Program-made: the position numbers and the translations under genes | Shown: one piece after another, positions 26,831 to 38,496 of the stretch | How positions within the stretch are numbered: position 1 is the stretch's first letter | Layout of the letters: each line of letters starts with the position of its first letter | The notes under the pieces: model-generated | The model's database searches: none | What the model was told of the DNA's origin: nothing | The model's input: only the letters and a program-made list of their open reading frames with translations | DNA from: Rhodobacteraceae bacterium HLUCCO07 | Lineage (GTDB): Bacteria; Pseudomonadota; Alphaproteobacteria; Rhodobacterales; Rhodobacteraceae | NCBI GenBank assembly: GCA_001314705.1 | Contig: LJSU01000024.1 | Coordinates: forward strand, 224,976 to 288,975 | Reading direction: 5' to 3' | Length of the DNA stretch: 64,000 nucleotides

Positions 26831-29512
26831 TCACGCACTCGTGGCCAATGCCTCCGCCGGCAGGCTGACGCGGAACGCAGCTCCGCCCTGTCCCGGCAAG
26901 TAGGTGATCTGCCCCCCGAGACGCATCATGATCTCGCGGCAGATGGCAAGACCAAGACCCGCGCCACCGGCATCATGGTCACTGACCCGTGCGAACTTCT
27001 CGAACACCATTTCCTGCCTGTCATGCGGGATTCCCGATCCGTTATCCACGACATCCACGTCGATCCCACCACCCAGTCCGGGTTTGACCAGAATTCGCAG
27101 TTCGGGTTGCGGCGAATCGCAATATTTCTGCGCATTCGCGATCAGATTTATGAAGACCTGCGCGAGCCTGTCGAGATCGGTCCAGAGCCCGACCTCTTCG
27201 TTTTCGGGATCGCGCCTGATCGGCAATATCCCGGCTCCGCCGGCCGCTGCCACGGCATGATCGAGCACGTCCCTGAGCGTCCCATGTTCCATGTTCATGT
27301 TGATCTGCCCGCTTTCCAGGACGCTCAGGTTCAGCAGGTCGTCAAGCAGACGGGTCAGTCGCACCGCCTCATTGTGGATGATTGACGCGTACCTAGCCTT
27401 TTCCGCCGGCTTCAAATCATCCGAATCCCGAAGGATCTCCGAAAAGGCCCGGATCGACGTCATCGGCGTGCGAAGCTCGTGGCTGATCTGGCTAAGAAAG
27501 GCATCCTTCTGAACCGACAACGCGGTCAGCTTTTCATTGGCTTCGCGCAATTGCCGTGCCGTGCGGGTCAGTTCCTTCGATTTGCTCTCGAGTTGGGTGG
27601 AGTACTCCATGATCTGCGCTGTTTCATCCGCCACGGCCATGAGGTCGTTGACCGACACACTGGCACCGCCAACGATCTGCCCCACCATGGCATGGGCCGT
27701 TGCCGCGCCGACCGACCCGGAGAGCTCGCGTTCCAATTCGTTCAGAAAATCAGGTTCGGGCTCGGGAAGATACCCGGCAAGGCCCTGTTTGGCGGCTGCA
27801 CGCCTGAAAAGAGCCTGCGCCTCGGCAGGTCCAAGAATCCGCTGCGCCATGACCAGCAGGTCCTCACTCTGCGCGGCACCACCCGACCAGCTTTGCGGAC
27901 GCGCCGAGTGCAGGAAAACATCGACGAACTGCGCCCCCTGCAGCCGTTCAAGCGGTGACGGGAAACTGCCAAGTGATACCAACACGAAAACCAGTGTATT
28001 GAGTGATATCGACCAAAGGATCGTGTGCACCAACGGATCCAGCCCGTCGATTCCGAAAAGCGCATGGGGCCGTAACCAGCTCAATCCCCATGGCCCCGCG
28101 TCGAGAACGTGGGACGGCAGGATCTCTCCCGAGCCGAAACTGGGAAGAAACATGCTCCACGTCCAGACGCTGAAACCCGTGACAAGCCCGGAAATGGCGC
28201 CTGCCCGTGTCGCACCGCGCCAGAACAATCCCCCCAGCATGACCGGCAAGAACTGTGCGACGCCGGCAAAGGCAACCAGACCGATCGCAGCAAGGGCCGC
28301 CCCACCGCCAGAAAACCGATAATAGATATACCCCAGCAAGACCACGACGGCGATCGCAACGCGACGCGACATAAGCACAAGTGTCCGCACATCTCCTGGC
28401 ATGCTGGCCCCACCATGGGCGACACGCAGCCAGATCGGCATGACGATATGGTTCGAAACCATCGTCGAAAGTGCAATGGCCGCCACGATCACCATTGAAG
28501 TTGCCGAACTGAAGCCGCCCAGAAACGAGAGCATCGCGAGTCCGGTCTGACCTTGTGACAAGGGAACCGTCAAAACGAAAAGATCGGGGTTCGCATCTTG
28601 CGGCAGGTGCGTCAGGCCGGCCACCGCTATCGGAACGACGAACAGGCTCATCAACATCAGGTACGTGGGAAACGCCCATGACGCCAGCCGCAGATGGTCC
28701 TCATTGTCATTCTCGACAACCAGGACCTGGAACATGCGCGGCAAGGTCAGGAAGGCCGCCGCCGAAAGAAAAATCAACCCGGCCCAACGTCCACCCTGCA
28801 TTTGCCAGGTGCCGATATCGCTGGCGTCGATCCGCTCGAGCATGGCGCCAGCGCCGCCACTCATCCCCCAGACAACGAAGAGACCAACAGCCAACAGCGC
28901 GAAAAGCTTGACAACGGCTTCAACTGCGATCGCCATCACGACTCCGTGGTGCCGCTCGTTCGCATCAAGGTTGCGGGTCCCGAACAGGATCGTGAAAAGC
29001 GCCAGTCCGACTGCCAACCAGAGCGCCGTCCAGCGGCTGTTGCCGGCGCCACCAAGCTCAGTCGTGTCCGCAAAGGCCGCAAAGGACAGCGTCACCGATT
29101 GGAGCTGCAACGCGATATAGGGCGTGGTGCCGACGACTGCCATGGTCGTGACCAGAATTGCCAATATGGTCGATTTTCCGTACCGGCTTGAAATCAGGTC
29201 CGCGACCGACGTGACACGTTGTGCCCGACCCACACGGACCATCTTGCGCAACACCCACCACCAACCCACCATGATCAACGTCGGCCCGATATAGATGGTC
29301 AGGTATTCGAGCCCTGAACGCGCCGCATAGCCAACGGCCCCGTAAAAGGTCCAGGCCGTGCAATATATCGACAGTGACAGAGTGTAGACGACCGGCGATC
29401 GAAGCCACCTGACCCGCCCGCGCAAGGCGGCCCGCTCGGCCATGAAGGCGACACCGAAGAGAAATGCGACATAGGCGAGGCAAACGGCAACAAGAACATT
29501 GAGAGTCGCCAT
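26831..29512 (-). CDS. Sodium:solute symporter-domain sensor histidine kinase
   Basis: The 893-residue protein has an SSS/PutP-like N-terminal domain of 12 or more membrane segments (about 1-545), a linker helix and a histidine kinase core. The H-box reads SQISHELRTPMTSIRAFSEI and the N-, G1- and G2-boxes are visible (LIANAQKY, DNGSGIP, GAGLGLAI). The ATG at 29512 has GAGG upstream. The plan matches CbrA-type kinases, which sense a small solute or its flux. It is encoded after a response regulator and a small membrane protein with overlapping starts, so the three form one signalling unit. Confidence 0.9.
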   Translation of the reverse strand: MATLNVLVAVCLAYVAFLFGVAFMAERAALRGRVRWLRSPVVYTLSLSIYCTAWTFYGAVGYAARSGLEYLTIYIGPTLIMVGWWWVLRKMVRVGRAQRVTSVADLISSRYGKSTILAILVTTMAVVGTTPYIALQLQSVTLSFAAFADTTELGGAGNSRWTALWLAVGLALFTILFGTRNLDANERHHGVVMAIAVEAVVKLFALLAVGLFVVWGMSGGAGAMLERIDASDIGTWQMQGGRWAGLIFLSAAAFLTLPRMFQVLVVENDNEDHLRLASWAFPTYLMLMSLFVVPIAVAGLTHLPQDANPDLFVLTVPLSQGQTGLAMLSFLGGFSSATSMVIVAAIALSTMVSNHIVMPIWLRVAHGGASMPGDVRTLVLMSRRVAIAVVVLLGYIYYRFSGGGAALAAIGLVAFAGVAQFLPVMLGGLFWRGATRAGAISGLVTGFSVWTWSMFLPSFGSGEILPSHVLDAGPWGLSWLRPHALFGIDGLDPLVHTILWSISLNTLVFVLVSLGSFPSPLERLQGAQFVDVFLHSARPQSWSGGAAQSEDLLVMAQRILGPAEAQALFRRAAAKQGLAGYLPEPEPDFLNELERELSGSVGAATAHAMVGQIVGGASVSVNDLMAVADETAQIMEYSTQLESKSKELTRTARQLREANEKLTALSVQKDAFLSQISHELRTPMTSIRAFSEILRDSDDLKPAEKARYASIIHNEAVRLTRLLDDLLNLSVLESGQINMNMEHGTLRDVLDHAVAAAGGAGILPIRRDPENEEVGLWTDLDRLAQVFINLIANAQKYCDSPQPELRILVKPGLGGGIDVDVVDNGSGIPHDRQEMVFEKFARVSDHDAGGAGLGLAICREIMMRLGGQITYLPGQGGAAFRVSLPAEALATSA

Positions 29513-29514
29513 GG

Positions 29515-29829
29515 TCAAAGCCTCTTCGTCAGTCCATTCTCCTGGACAGGGTCATCCGTGTCCGAGTTGAGCCGCGCAACCAGGACGGCCAGAAACCCCG
29601 CTGCAACCACGAGCATCAGCCAGACACCGAAGACATAAAGGATGGCATGGGACATCGGAGTCTCGTCTGCCCGCGCATTCCACAAGAGTGGCAGGAACCA
29701 AAGTCCCAAACCCAGCAATGGCAGGAATCGAATTGCATCGATCAGCCGCCGTCTTGGATATTTGGAGCGCCCCATGAAGGCCGAAACACGCTCCTGCCCG
29801 CCCCCCTCATCTTGCTCTGCACCGCTCAC
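29515..29829 (-). CDS. Small two-segment membrane protein of the symporter-kinase operon
   Basis: The 104-residue protein has a basic N-terminus, then FLPLLGLGLWFLPLLW and AILYVFGVWLMLVVAAGFLAVLVA as membrane segments. It overlaps the response regulator by four or five bases and ends two bases before the kinase start. Its size and position resemble the small subunits encoded beside SSS transporters, so it may be an accessory subunit of the symporter-kinase. No domain was recognised. Confidence 0.75.
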   Translation of the reverse strand: MSGAEQDEGGGQERVSAFMGRSKYPRRRLIDAIRFLPLLGLGLWFLPLLWNARADETPMSHAILYVFGVWLMLVVAAGFLAVLVARLNSDTDDPVQENGLTKRL

Positions 29830-30194
29830 GATGCCACCAGCGATCGAACGGCCTCGAGCATATCGACATTCGAAAACGGCTTTGTCATGAATCGACTCGC
29901 ACCCATTTCCTCCGCCATTTCCCTGTTCCTGTCCTGACCGTGCGCCGTCAGCACCAGAACCGGCAATTCCCGCGTTTTCGGCTCCGAACGCAAACTGCTA
30001 AGGATATCATAACCACTCGCGCCCGGCAGCATCACATCAAGTATGATGACATCGGGCTGCGTTTCCATGATCCGGGCCAGAGCGGTCTGCCCATTCGCGT
30101 GCGTGCTCACCTTCCAGCCATCACGCGACAGGATGAAGCTGATCGCCTCGACAATGTTCGGTTCATCCTCGATCAGCAGGACGGATTTGCCCAT
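29826..30194 (-). CDS. Stand-alone response regulator receiver protein
   Basis: The 122-residue CheY-like receiver has acidic pocket Asp10-Glu11, phosphorylated Asp53 in VIILDVMLPG, Thr83 and Lys105 (FMTKPFSN). There is no output domain. It is first in the operon with the small membrane protein and the symporter-kinase, which is the probable partner. Output would therefore be by protein contact. Confidence 0.92.
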   Translation of the reverse strand: MGKSVLLIEDEPNIVEAISFILSRDGWKVSTHANGQTALARIMETQPDVIILDVMLPGASGYDILSSLRSEPKTRELPVLVLTAHGQDRNREMAEEMGASRFMTKPFSNVDMLEAVRSLVAS

Positions 30195-30541
30195 TGCCCG
30201 GTCTTTCTCCCCATGGAGCCTAATCGCAGGCTCGCCTTACAGTTATCCCCAAACTGTCGGCCCAAGTCAAAACCCATCGGCCACCACGGATCGTTTGAAC
30301 CCGGACCGAGACCCCGGTCGCGCAAACCGACGATGGTTCGGGCTGGCGCAGCGCCGCGGCCGATTGAAACCAATCTTCGCATTCAGATATTTCTTGTTGG
30401 CGCCACGAAACCGCTCGGTTCGCAATGCAACTTCGTGACAGGGCATATTGTCCAGAAGCGCCAAACATCGAATGGCGCTCAAGCGCCACATGCAAAATCA
30501 CTCCAATACCCCGGCAATTCCGGTCAGGGGACAGTTGATAT
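30195..30541. other. Intergenic stretch between the response-regulator operon and a hypothetical gene
   Basis: Divergent control region of about 350 bases. It contains an inverted repeat ACAGTT/AACTGT (30239-30244 with 30252-30257), 45 bases upstream of the response-regulator start. I see no gene. Confidence 0.4.
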
Positions 30542-30958
30542 ATGGATCATTCACCAGTGAGGATTCTGACTGCCGCGAGGTCGCTTTGGCCGGTTCGACC
30601 GTCTTTGGGCGCTCTTGCCGAGGCGTACCGAACGGCACAAGCAGGCGGGCATCACGCTTTCAGCGGACGAACAGCAATGTTGGCCGTGACACGGGCGCTT
30701 GCCCACCATGTCATGGCACACCCTTCGGATGTACCCTGTAAACGCCTCGCCCCTGTAATCGTTGATGAATTCTGGAAAACCCCGCGCATCATCAACGCGC
30801 AGCGCATCACCACTGTGAACGCCAACAGAGGTGCGGTTTGCGCACGTGATCCGGCAGTTCTCGCAGCGATGACCGAGATCGCATTCATCGTTTTCGACGG
30901 CTCGGTAATCGAAGTGCTTGAAAATGAAAGCCTGCGGGCCGAGTATCAAGCCATCTGA
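30542..30958 (+). CDS. Hypothetical protein
   Basis: This 138-residue open frame has a weak GGGGA upstream of its ATG. It shows an alternating hydrophobic and helical pattern (GRTAMLAVTRALAHHVMAHP and ILENES-like end VIEVLENESLRAEY), but no recognised domain. It could be a genuine small gene preceding acsA; an antisense frame of similar length overlaps it. The call is tentative. Confidence 0.4.
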   Translation: MDHSPVRILTAARSLWPVRPSLGALAEAYRTAQAGGHHAFSGRTAMLAVTRALAHHVMAHPSDVPCKRLAPVIVDEFWKTPRIINAQRITTVNANRGAVCARDPAVLAAMTEIAFIVFDGSVIEVLENESLRAEYQAI

Positions 30959-31034
30959 GCCTGAACGCCCGCTGTCGCGTGCTTGACGACGGTGGGCAGA
31001 AATCCACATTTGAGACCAGAGAACAAGGCCTGTC

Positions 31035-32978
<1,944 letters not shown>

Positions 32979-33155
32979 GCGATTGCACAGCTTCGGAACA
33001 GTACGCGTCCGCCCGCACAGGCGGAGGCCGCGATGGTTGGCAAACTTTCGCCGATCCATCCCCCGCAACACGGCTGGCCCTGTTCTATCCCGCTGCATGC
33101 CATAGGGTCATGGCAACATTGGCACCCACATGGTGCCATGTATCTGGAGGATTTG

Positions 33156-33437
33156 ATGAATAAGATCATACTTTCGCTCGCCCTTGTCGGCAGCATGACG
33201 CTTTCCGCCTGCATGCAGATGAGCGAATCAGACAGGCGCGATGTCGGTGGCGCCACGGTTGGTGGTGCGGTCGGGCTCATCACGGCCAAGGCACTTGACG
33301 CAAATTCCAACTGGACCGTCCTCACGACTCTGGCAGGCGCCGCCGCCGGGGTCATGGTCGCTCGCAACCAGGAAACCGGCGAATGTGCCTATTCCAATGG
33401 CGATGGCACCTATCGCACAGGCCCATGCCCGAGCTGA
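33156..33437 (+). CDS. Small lipoprotein with glycine-zipper-like region
   Basis: The 93-residue protein begins with a lipoprotein signal (LSLALVGSMTLSAC, lipobox LSAC) and continues with a Gly/Ala-rich stretch (GGATVGGAVGLITAKAL and AGAAAGVMVA) like a glycine zipper. The ATG at 33156 has GGAGG eight bases upstream. It is probably anchored in the outer membrane or inner leaflet; its role is unknown. A strong hairpin follows. Confidence 0.75.
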   Translation: MNKIILSLALVGSMTLSACMQMSESDRRDVGGATVGGAVGLITAKALDANSNWTVLTTLAGAAAGVMVARNQETGECAYSNGDGTYRTGPCPS

Positions 33438-33469
33438 TCAGCAGATCAGGTCATTTGGATTTTAAGAAC

Positions 33470-33496
33470 ACCACGCGGCTATCTTAACCGCGTGGT
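33470..33496. terminator. Palindromic terminator after the lipoprotein gene
   Basis: ACCACGCGG and CCGCGTGGT (33470-33478 and 33488-33496) form a 9-bp stem with a 9-base loop. A modest T-rich tail (AACTTTCTT) follows on the plus strand. Confidence 0.6.
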
Positions 33497-33567
33497 AACT
33501 TTCTTAGAGCAGCTTGAATGTCCGTGGGGCTCCCTTCTGGAGGAGTCGGAAAAAGTCTCCGATTGAT

Positions 33568-33887
33568 ATGCTCGGCATCGGCAACACCGCCAGCGGGCCA
33601 TTCGTTCAGTATTCGCAACCCGGCAGCCGTCAAGGCACGCAAAAGGCCGTCGCCATACAGCCGCGACCACCGAACACCCCGGCGCACCGGTCGAGACAGC
33701 GCGTGCCGCCATCCAGACCGGGGCCGGTACCAGATCAATGTTGACTCCAAACCCAGCCCCGCGCCATCAGCCGGAGAAAATCGATATTCCGGCCCCGCAG
33801 ATGACCGCGATCCTGCTGCACGAGTTGCGCCTGCAAAAGGAACTCGCCAACCTGCAGGCCAGAAAGCACGAGACACCCAACGCGTGA
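33568..33887 (+). pseudogene. Possible decayed short gene
   Basis: The stretch shows gene-like sequence in two frames that could be one gene with a frameshift near 33670-33680. It begins at an ATG at 33568 (MLGIGNTASGPFVQY) and ends in a frame giving 49 residues from the ATG at 33738 (MLTPNPAPRHQPEKIDIPAP) and finishing LRLQKELANLQARKHETPNA. The last part looks like a natural amphipathic helix. I recognise no family. This is a low-confidence call. Confidence 0.25.
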
Positions 33888-33988
33888 TTGCCGCCCTCGG
33901 CCTTTCGGCTAAAGCTCGACTCCGGAGGACCCTGCCGCGCTCAATTCGCATTGGCGCAGCATGGGTCATCCGGTACGCCGGCACCATC

Positions 33989-34293
33989 CTATTGCGCGGT
34001 CCAGCCTCCGTCGATCGGGATCACGGTTCCGGTCACGTTATGTGCCACCGGGGCGCAAAGCCAAAGCGCCAGCGCCTCGATCTCACCGGGCTTGCGTAGA
34101 TCGCCTTCGAAAAACCGGGCCTCCCTTGCGCCCGCTTCACGCAATCCCTCACACACGTTCTCGGCTTCACCCTTGCTTGCCAGCCCGTGCACGGCGATAC
34201 GTGCGCCTGCCGAGGCCAACGCCTGCGCGATCGCAAGGCCGATTCCCTGGACCGAACCGGTCACGAATGCCGTTTCCCCTTCAAATCAGTCAT
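33989..34293 (-). pseudogene. Short-chain dehydrogenase (3-hydroxybutyrate dehydrogenase-like), deleted and frameshifted
   Basis: The remnant joins an SDR N-terminus (VTGSVQGIGLAIAQALASAG) directly to an SDR C-terminus (ALWLCAPVAHNVTGTVIPID, then GGWTAQ), so about 160 residues including the YxxxK catalytic site are missing. The ATG at 34293 reads into TGA after ten codons; one extra G in the CCCC tract at 34276-34279 would restore the frame (MTDLKGETAFVTG). The remnant lies eight bases after the acyl-CoA synthetase stop and once formed its operon partner. The C-terminal GGWTAQ is typical of 3-hydroxybutyrate dehydrogenases. Confidence 0.8.
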
Positions 34294-34300
34294 GTTCCAT

Positions 34301-35812
34301 CTACTTCAAACGATCCCGCAACTCGGTCTTGAGAACCTTTCCGTAATTGTTCTTTGGCAGATCCGGCACCGCGAAATAATCCTTGGGCCGCTTGAACCGC
34401 GCAATATTATCAAGGCAATGCGCGTCCAGCGCCCCCGGATCGAGGGCCACGCCGTCGCGCATCACCACGAAGGCCACCACGTCCTCGCCCCATTCGGGAT
34501 GCGGACGGCCCACAACGCTCACCTCCTGCACATCGGGATGGGTCAGCAAGGCTTCTTCGACCTCGCGCGGATAGATATTCGTGCCGCCCGAGATGATCAT
34601 GTCCTTTGACCGGTCATGCAGCGTGACATAACCATCGGCATCCATCACGCCCACATCTCCGGTCATAAGCCAGCCATCGACCAGCGTCTTGGCCGTGGCC
34701 CGCGCATTCCGCCAATATCCCGGCATCACCGTATCGCCCCGTACCATGATCTCGCCCGCCTCTCCGGCCGGCAACGAGCGCCCCTCGGCATCGCCAATTC
34801 GGACCTCGACTGCCGATTGCGCCCGCCCGACCGAGGCCAGCCGCGCGCGCCAGCGCGGATGCGCCCGGTCGCTCACTTCCGCCCGCGACAGCGCCGAGAT
34901 CGCCATCGGGCACTCCCCCTGGCCATAGATTTGCACGAAGATCTCACCGAAATGATCGACCGCCTCGACGATATCGGCGAGGTACATCGGCCCGCCTCCA
35001 TAAACGATGGTGCGCAATCCCTCACCCGTCTCGCCCGAAACCTTCGCCGCCTGCGTCATCCGCTTGACCATGGTGGGCGCGGCGAACATATGCACCCGCC
35101 CATGGTGACGAGCGAGATCGAAAATCTCGGCCTCGTCGAACCCGCCCGACGGCGGGAAGACATGGCGCGCGCTCATCATGACATGCATGATATTGTAAAT
35201 CCCCGCCCCATGGCTCAGCGGCGCGGCGTATAGCGCGCTGTCCTCAGGGCTTACCTGATCCACGTCCACGAAATAGCACAGCGCCATCTCGCGCAGCATC
35301 CGGTGGGTGATCATCACCCCCTTCGGCCGCCCGGTGGTGCCCGAGGTATAGAACAGCCATGCGAGGTCGCCCGCCCTCCGCTCCGCTGCCGCCGCCATCG
35401 GTGCGCAATCCGCAACCCCCGCGTAATCCGGCCCGGTCACATCGACGATCCGCGCCTCGACCCCGGCCCCGGCCAGGGCCTCCGACAGGCCGGGCGAGGC
35501 AAAGACCATCCCCGCCCCGGCATTGTCTATGATCCATGCGGCCTCGCGCCCGTGCAGTTTGGCATTGATCGGCACCGCGACCGCACCCGCCATCCAGATA
35601 CCGTATTGCACGATCAGGTAATCCGGCAGGTTCTTCATGAAGATCGCCACCCGCTCCCCTGGACCGACGCCTTGCGCCGATAGCCACGTCGCAACCCGGG
35701 CCGCCCGGTCGCGAAACCCGGCATAATCCGCCACCATCTTGCGCCCGAGAAACAGGGCGGGGCGTTCGCCATGCACCTGGGCAATCCGATCCAGGTAGAT
35801 CGCGATATTCAT
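34301..35812 (-). CDS. AMP-dependent acyl-CoA synthetase/ligase
   Basis: The 503-residue adenylate-forming enzyme has the P-loop YTSGTTGRPKGVMITH, the A5 motif IYGQGECPM and the A8 hinge MTGDVGVMDADGYVTLHDRSKDMI with IISGGTNIYPREVEEALL. A C-terminal PKNNYGKVLKTELRDRL with catalytic Lys closes it. It activates a carboxylic acid to its CoA ester; the acid is unknown. The decayed dehydrogenase follows. The divergent LuxR-type regulator lies 113 bases upstream. Confidence 0.9.
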   Translation of the reverse strand: MNIAIYLDRIAQVHGERPALFLGRKMVADYAGFRDRAARVATWLSAQGVGPGERVAIFMKNLPDYLIVQYGIWMAGAVAVPINAKLHGREAAWIIDNAGAGMVFASPGLSEALAGAGVEARIVDVTGPDYAGVADCAPMAAAAERRAGDLAWLFYTSGTTGRPKGVMITHRMLREMALCYFVDVDQVSPEDSALYAAPLSHGAGIYNIMHVMMSARHVFPPSGGFDEAEIFDLARHHGRVHMFAAPTMVKRMTQAAKVSGETGEGLRTIVYGGGPMYLADIVEAVDHFGEIFVQIYGQGECPMAISALSRAEVSDRAHPRWRARLASVGRAQSAVEVRIGDAEGRSLPAGEAGEIMVRGDTVMPGYWRNARATAKTLVDGWLMTGDVGVMDADGYVTLHDRSKDMIISGGTNIYPREVEEALLTHPDVQEVSVVGRPHPEWGEDVVAFVVMRDGVALDPGALDAHCLDNIARFKRPKDYFAVPDLPKNNYGKVLKTELRDRLK

Positions 35813-35925
35813 TTCGGCTTTCTCCTCCTCGTCCTGACCGTATCAAACCACCGCGTCCGATCGCCTGCAATTGCGTAGAACTACGCGCCCTTGGCAAAAC
35901 CGCGCAAAAGCGCCAAGAATGCGGC

Positions 35926-36468
35926 ATGGCCGAAACCGACATTGCCTTTGAACACGCGCCTATCGGGCTTGCCCTTCTGGAAAACCGCGTGATCCGGCGC
36001 TGCAACCTGATGTTTGCCGAGATCTTTGGCGGGGCCCCCGCGGATCACGACAACCGCCCCACTGCCGATTTCTACCCTTCGCGCGACGAATTCGAACGCA
36101 CCGGCGCACGCGGCCTCTACGCAATGCGCAAGAGCGGTCGCTACGCGGACGAGCGCATCATGCGCCGCGATGACGGAACCCTTTTCTGGTGCCGGGTGCG
36201 CGGCCAGTCGCTCACCCCCGCAGAACCTTTCGCACAAGGGGTTTGGTCTTTTCCGGACCTCTCCAGGGAACGCCCCATCGTGGCCCTCACCTTGCGCGAA
36301 CGCGACGTGGCCATCCTCACCTGTCGCGGCCTGACCTCCAAGGAAATTGGCCGCGAACTTGACCAGAGCTACCGCACGATCGAGCTCTACCGCGCCCGTC
36401 TGCTGGAAAAATTCGGCGCCCGCAAAGTGGCCGAACTGGTCGCAAAACTCTCGGGTATGCCACTCTGA
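35926..36468 (+). CDS. PAS-LuxR transcriptional regulator
   Basis: The 180-residue protein has a PAS-like domain (about 5-95, APIGLALLENRVIRRCN) and a C-terminal LuxR-type helix-turn-helix (about 115-178, LTLRERDVAILTCRGLTSKEIGRELDQSYRTIELYR). It is divergent from the acyl-CoA synthetase gene and may control it. The PAS ligand is unknown. Confidence 0.85.
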   Translation: MAETDIAFEHAPIGLALLENRVIRRCNLMFAEIFGGAPADHDNRPTADFYPSRDEFERTGARGLYAMRKSGRYADERIMRRDDGTLFWCRVRGQSLTPAEPFAQGVWSFPDLSRERPIVALTLRERDVAILTCRGLTSKEIGRELDQSYRTIELYRARLLEKFGARKVAELVAKLSGMPL

Positions 36469-36621
36469 TCATTGTCTGCCCATGACATCGGCCCGCACGG
36501 CACCCGGACAGACAAGGCCACGCCGGACACGGATCGCGCTTTTCACCCATTCCACCTTGCCCTATAAGGCGGCAGATGCATCAAGGTGTGCAATGCGCGC
36601 CCGAACCGTTCGAGGACATTG

Positions 36622-37125
36622 ATGACAGACAAACCCCAATCCACCGAATCAGACGTGGCGTTCATTCAGGCACTGGCGGAACTGCTGAACGAAAACGACC
36701 TGACCGAACTCAGCGTCAAACGCGATTATGGCGAGAACGACAGCCTTAACGTGCGGGTCATAAGCCGCCGCGCCGAAACCGTGACCCACGCCGCGCCACC
36801 GCCTCCCGCCCCGGCCGCAACGCAAGCTCCCGCTTCCACACCCGCGCCAGCCGAACCAGCCCCCCCCGCCACCGAGGATCTTGCCAGCCATCCGGGTGCC
36901 GTCACTTCGCCGATGGTCGGCACGATCTATCTCCAGGCCGAGCCCGGCGCACCCGCCTTTGTCTCCATCGGCACACAGGTGTCCGAGGGCGATACGCTCC
37001 TCATTGTCGAAGCCATGAAGACAATGAACCATATCCCGGCCCCGAAATCCGGCACCGTCAAGCGTATCCTCGTCGATGACGGCGACGCGGTCGAATACGG
37101 CTCGATCCTGATGATCATCGAATAA
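36622..37125 (+). CDS. accB: Biotin carboxyl carrier protein of acetyl-CoA carboxylase
   Basis: The 167-residue protein has a helical N-terminus, a Pro/Ala-rich linker (about 58-88) and a C-terminal biotinyl domain with [13 protein letters not shown], whose Lys carries biotin. MKT replaces the usual MKM, a common variant. The ATG at 36622 has GAGG upstream. It carries CO2 from AccC to the carboxyltransferase. The accC gene follows ten bases later. Confidence 0.95.
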   Translation: MTDKPQSTESDVAFIQALAELLNENDLTELSVKRDYGENDSLNVRVISRRAETVTHAAPPPPAPAATQAPASTPAPAEPAPPATEDLASHPGAVTSPMVGTIYLQAEPGAPAFVSIGTQVSEGDTLLIVEAMKTMNHIPAPKSGTVKRILVDDGDAVEYGSILMIIE

Positions 37126-37135
37126 GGCCCCGACC

Positions 37136-38488
37136 ATGATCGAGAAAATCCTTGTCGCCAACCGTGGTGAAATCGCGCTCCGCGTGATCCGCGCCGCCCG
37201 CGAGATGGGCATCAAATCCGTCGCGGTCCATTCCACCGCCGATGCCGACGCGATGCATGTGCGCATGGCCGACGAAACCGTCTGCATCGGCCCGGCCCCT
37301 TCCCCGCAAAGCTACCTCTCGATCCCCGCGATCATAGCCGCCTGCGAAGTCACCGGCGCCCAGGCGATCCACCCGGGCTACGGGTTTCTGTCCGAGAACG
37401 CCAATTTCGTGCAGGTGGTCGAGGATCACGACCTGATCTTCATCGGCCCCACCGCCGAACACATCCGCGTGATGGGCGACAAGATCACGGCCAAGGAGAC
37501 CATGCGAAACCTCGGCGTGCCCTGCGTGCCCGGCTCCGAAGGGGGCGTGGCCGACCTCGAGACCGCCAAGCGGCTCGGACAGGAAATCGGCTATCCGGTG
37601 ATCATCAAGGCCACCGCCGGCGGCGGCGGCAAGGGCATGAAAGTGGCCAATTCACCTGCCGAGATGGAACGCGCCTTCATGACCGCCCGGGCCGAGGGCA
37701 AATCGAATTTTGGCAATGATGCGGTCTATATCGAGAAATACCTCCAGAAGCCCCGCCATATCGAGATCCAGGTCTTTGGCGACGGCAAGGGCAACGCGGT
37801 GCATCTGGCTGAACGTGACTGTTCGCTCCAGCGCCGCCACCAGAAGGTCTTCGAAGAGGCCCCCGGCCCCGCCATCAACGAGGAAGAGCGTAACCGGATC
37901 GGCAAGGTCTGTGCCGATGCCGTGGCCGCGATCAATTATATCGGCGCCGGCACGATCGAATTTCTCTACGAGGATGGCGAATTCTATTTCATCGAGATGA
38001 ACACCCGTCTGCAGGTCGAACATCCCGTGACCGAGGCGATCTTCGGCGTCGACCTCGTGCGCGAGCAGATCCGCGTCGCCGAAGGGCTGCCGATGTCCTT
38101 CACTCAGGACGATCTTCAAATCAACGGTCACGCGATCGAAGTGCGCATCAACGCCGAGAAGCTGCCCAATTTCGCACCCTGTCCCGGCCGGATCACCCAG
38201 TATCACGCGCCTGGCGGGCTGGGCGTGCGGATGGATTCGGCGCTTTACGACGGGTACTCCATTCCACCCTATTACGATTCGCTCATCGGCAAGCTGATCG
38301 TGCATGGCCGTGATCGACGCGAGGCGCTGGCGCGGCTCGACCGGGCATTGGGAGAGCTGATTGTGGATGGCGTCGACACGACCGTGCCGCTTTTCAACGC
38401 ACTTCTGCAGGAACCCGACATCCTCGCGGGCGATTACGACATCCACTGGCTCGAACGCTGGCTCGAAAGCAATCTGGGCGAGGGCTGA
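37136..38488 (+). CDS. accC: Biotin carboxylase, acetyl-CoA carboxylase subunit
   Basis: The 450-residue ATP-grasp enzyme has the N-terminal [18 protein letters not shown], the glycine-rich ATP loop [13 protein letters not shown] and [19 protein letters not shown]. The catalytic core [16 protein letters not shown] is complete. It carboxylates biotin on AccB in the first step of fatty acid synthesis. It forms an operon with accB and aat. Confidence 0.97.
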   Translation: MIEKILVANRGEIALRVIRAAREMGIKSVAVHSTADADAMHVRMADETVCIGPAPSPQSYLSIPAIIAACEVTGAQAIHPGYGFLSENANFVQVVEDHDLIFIGPTAEHIRVMGDKITAKETMRNLGVPCVPGSEGGVADLETAKRLGQEIGYPVIIKATAGGGGKGMKVANSPAEMERAFMTARAEGKSNFGNDAVYIEKYLQKPRHIEIQVFGDGKGNAVHLAERDCSLQRRHQKVFEEAPGPAINEEERNRIGKVCADAVAAINYIGAGTIEFLYEDGEFYFIEMNTRLQVEHPVTEAIFGVDLVREQIRVAEGLPMSFTQDDLQINGHAIEVRINAEKLPNFAPCPGRITQYHAPGGLGVRMDSALYDGYSIPPYYDSLIGKLIVHGRDRREALARLDRALGELIVDGVDTTVPLFNALLQEPDILAGDYDIHWLERWLESNLGEG

Positions 38489-38496
38489 CCGGCACA

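Noticed and set aside
33484..33987. A 167-codon minus-strand frame between the lipoprotein and the SDR remnant
   Set aside because: It is Arg-rich with no domain and no ribosome-binding site; it overlaps the better-looking plus-strand remnant.
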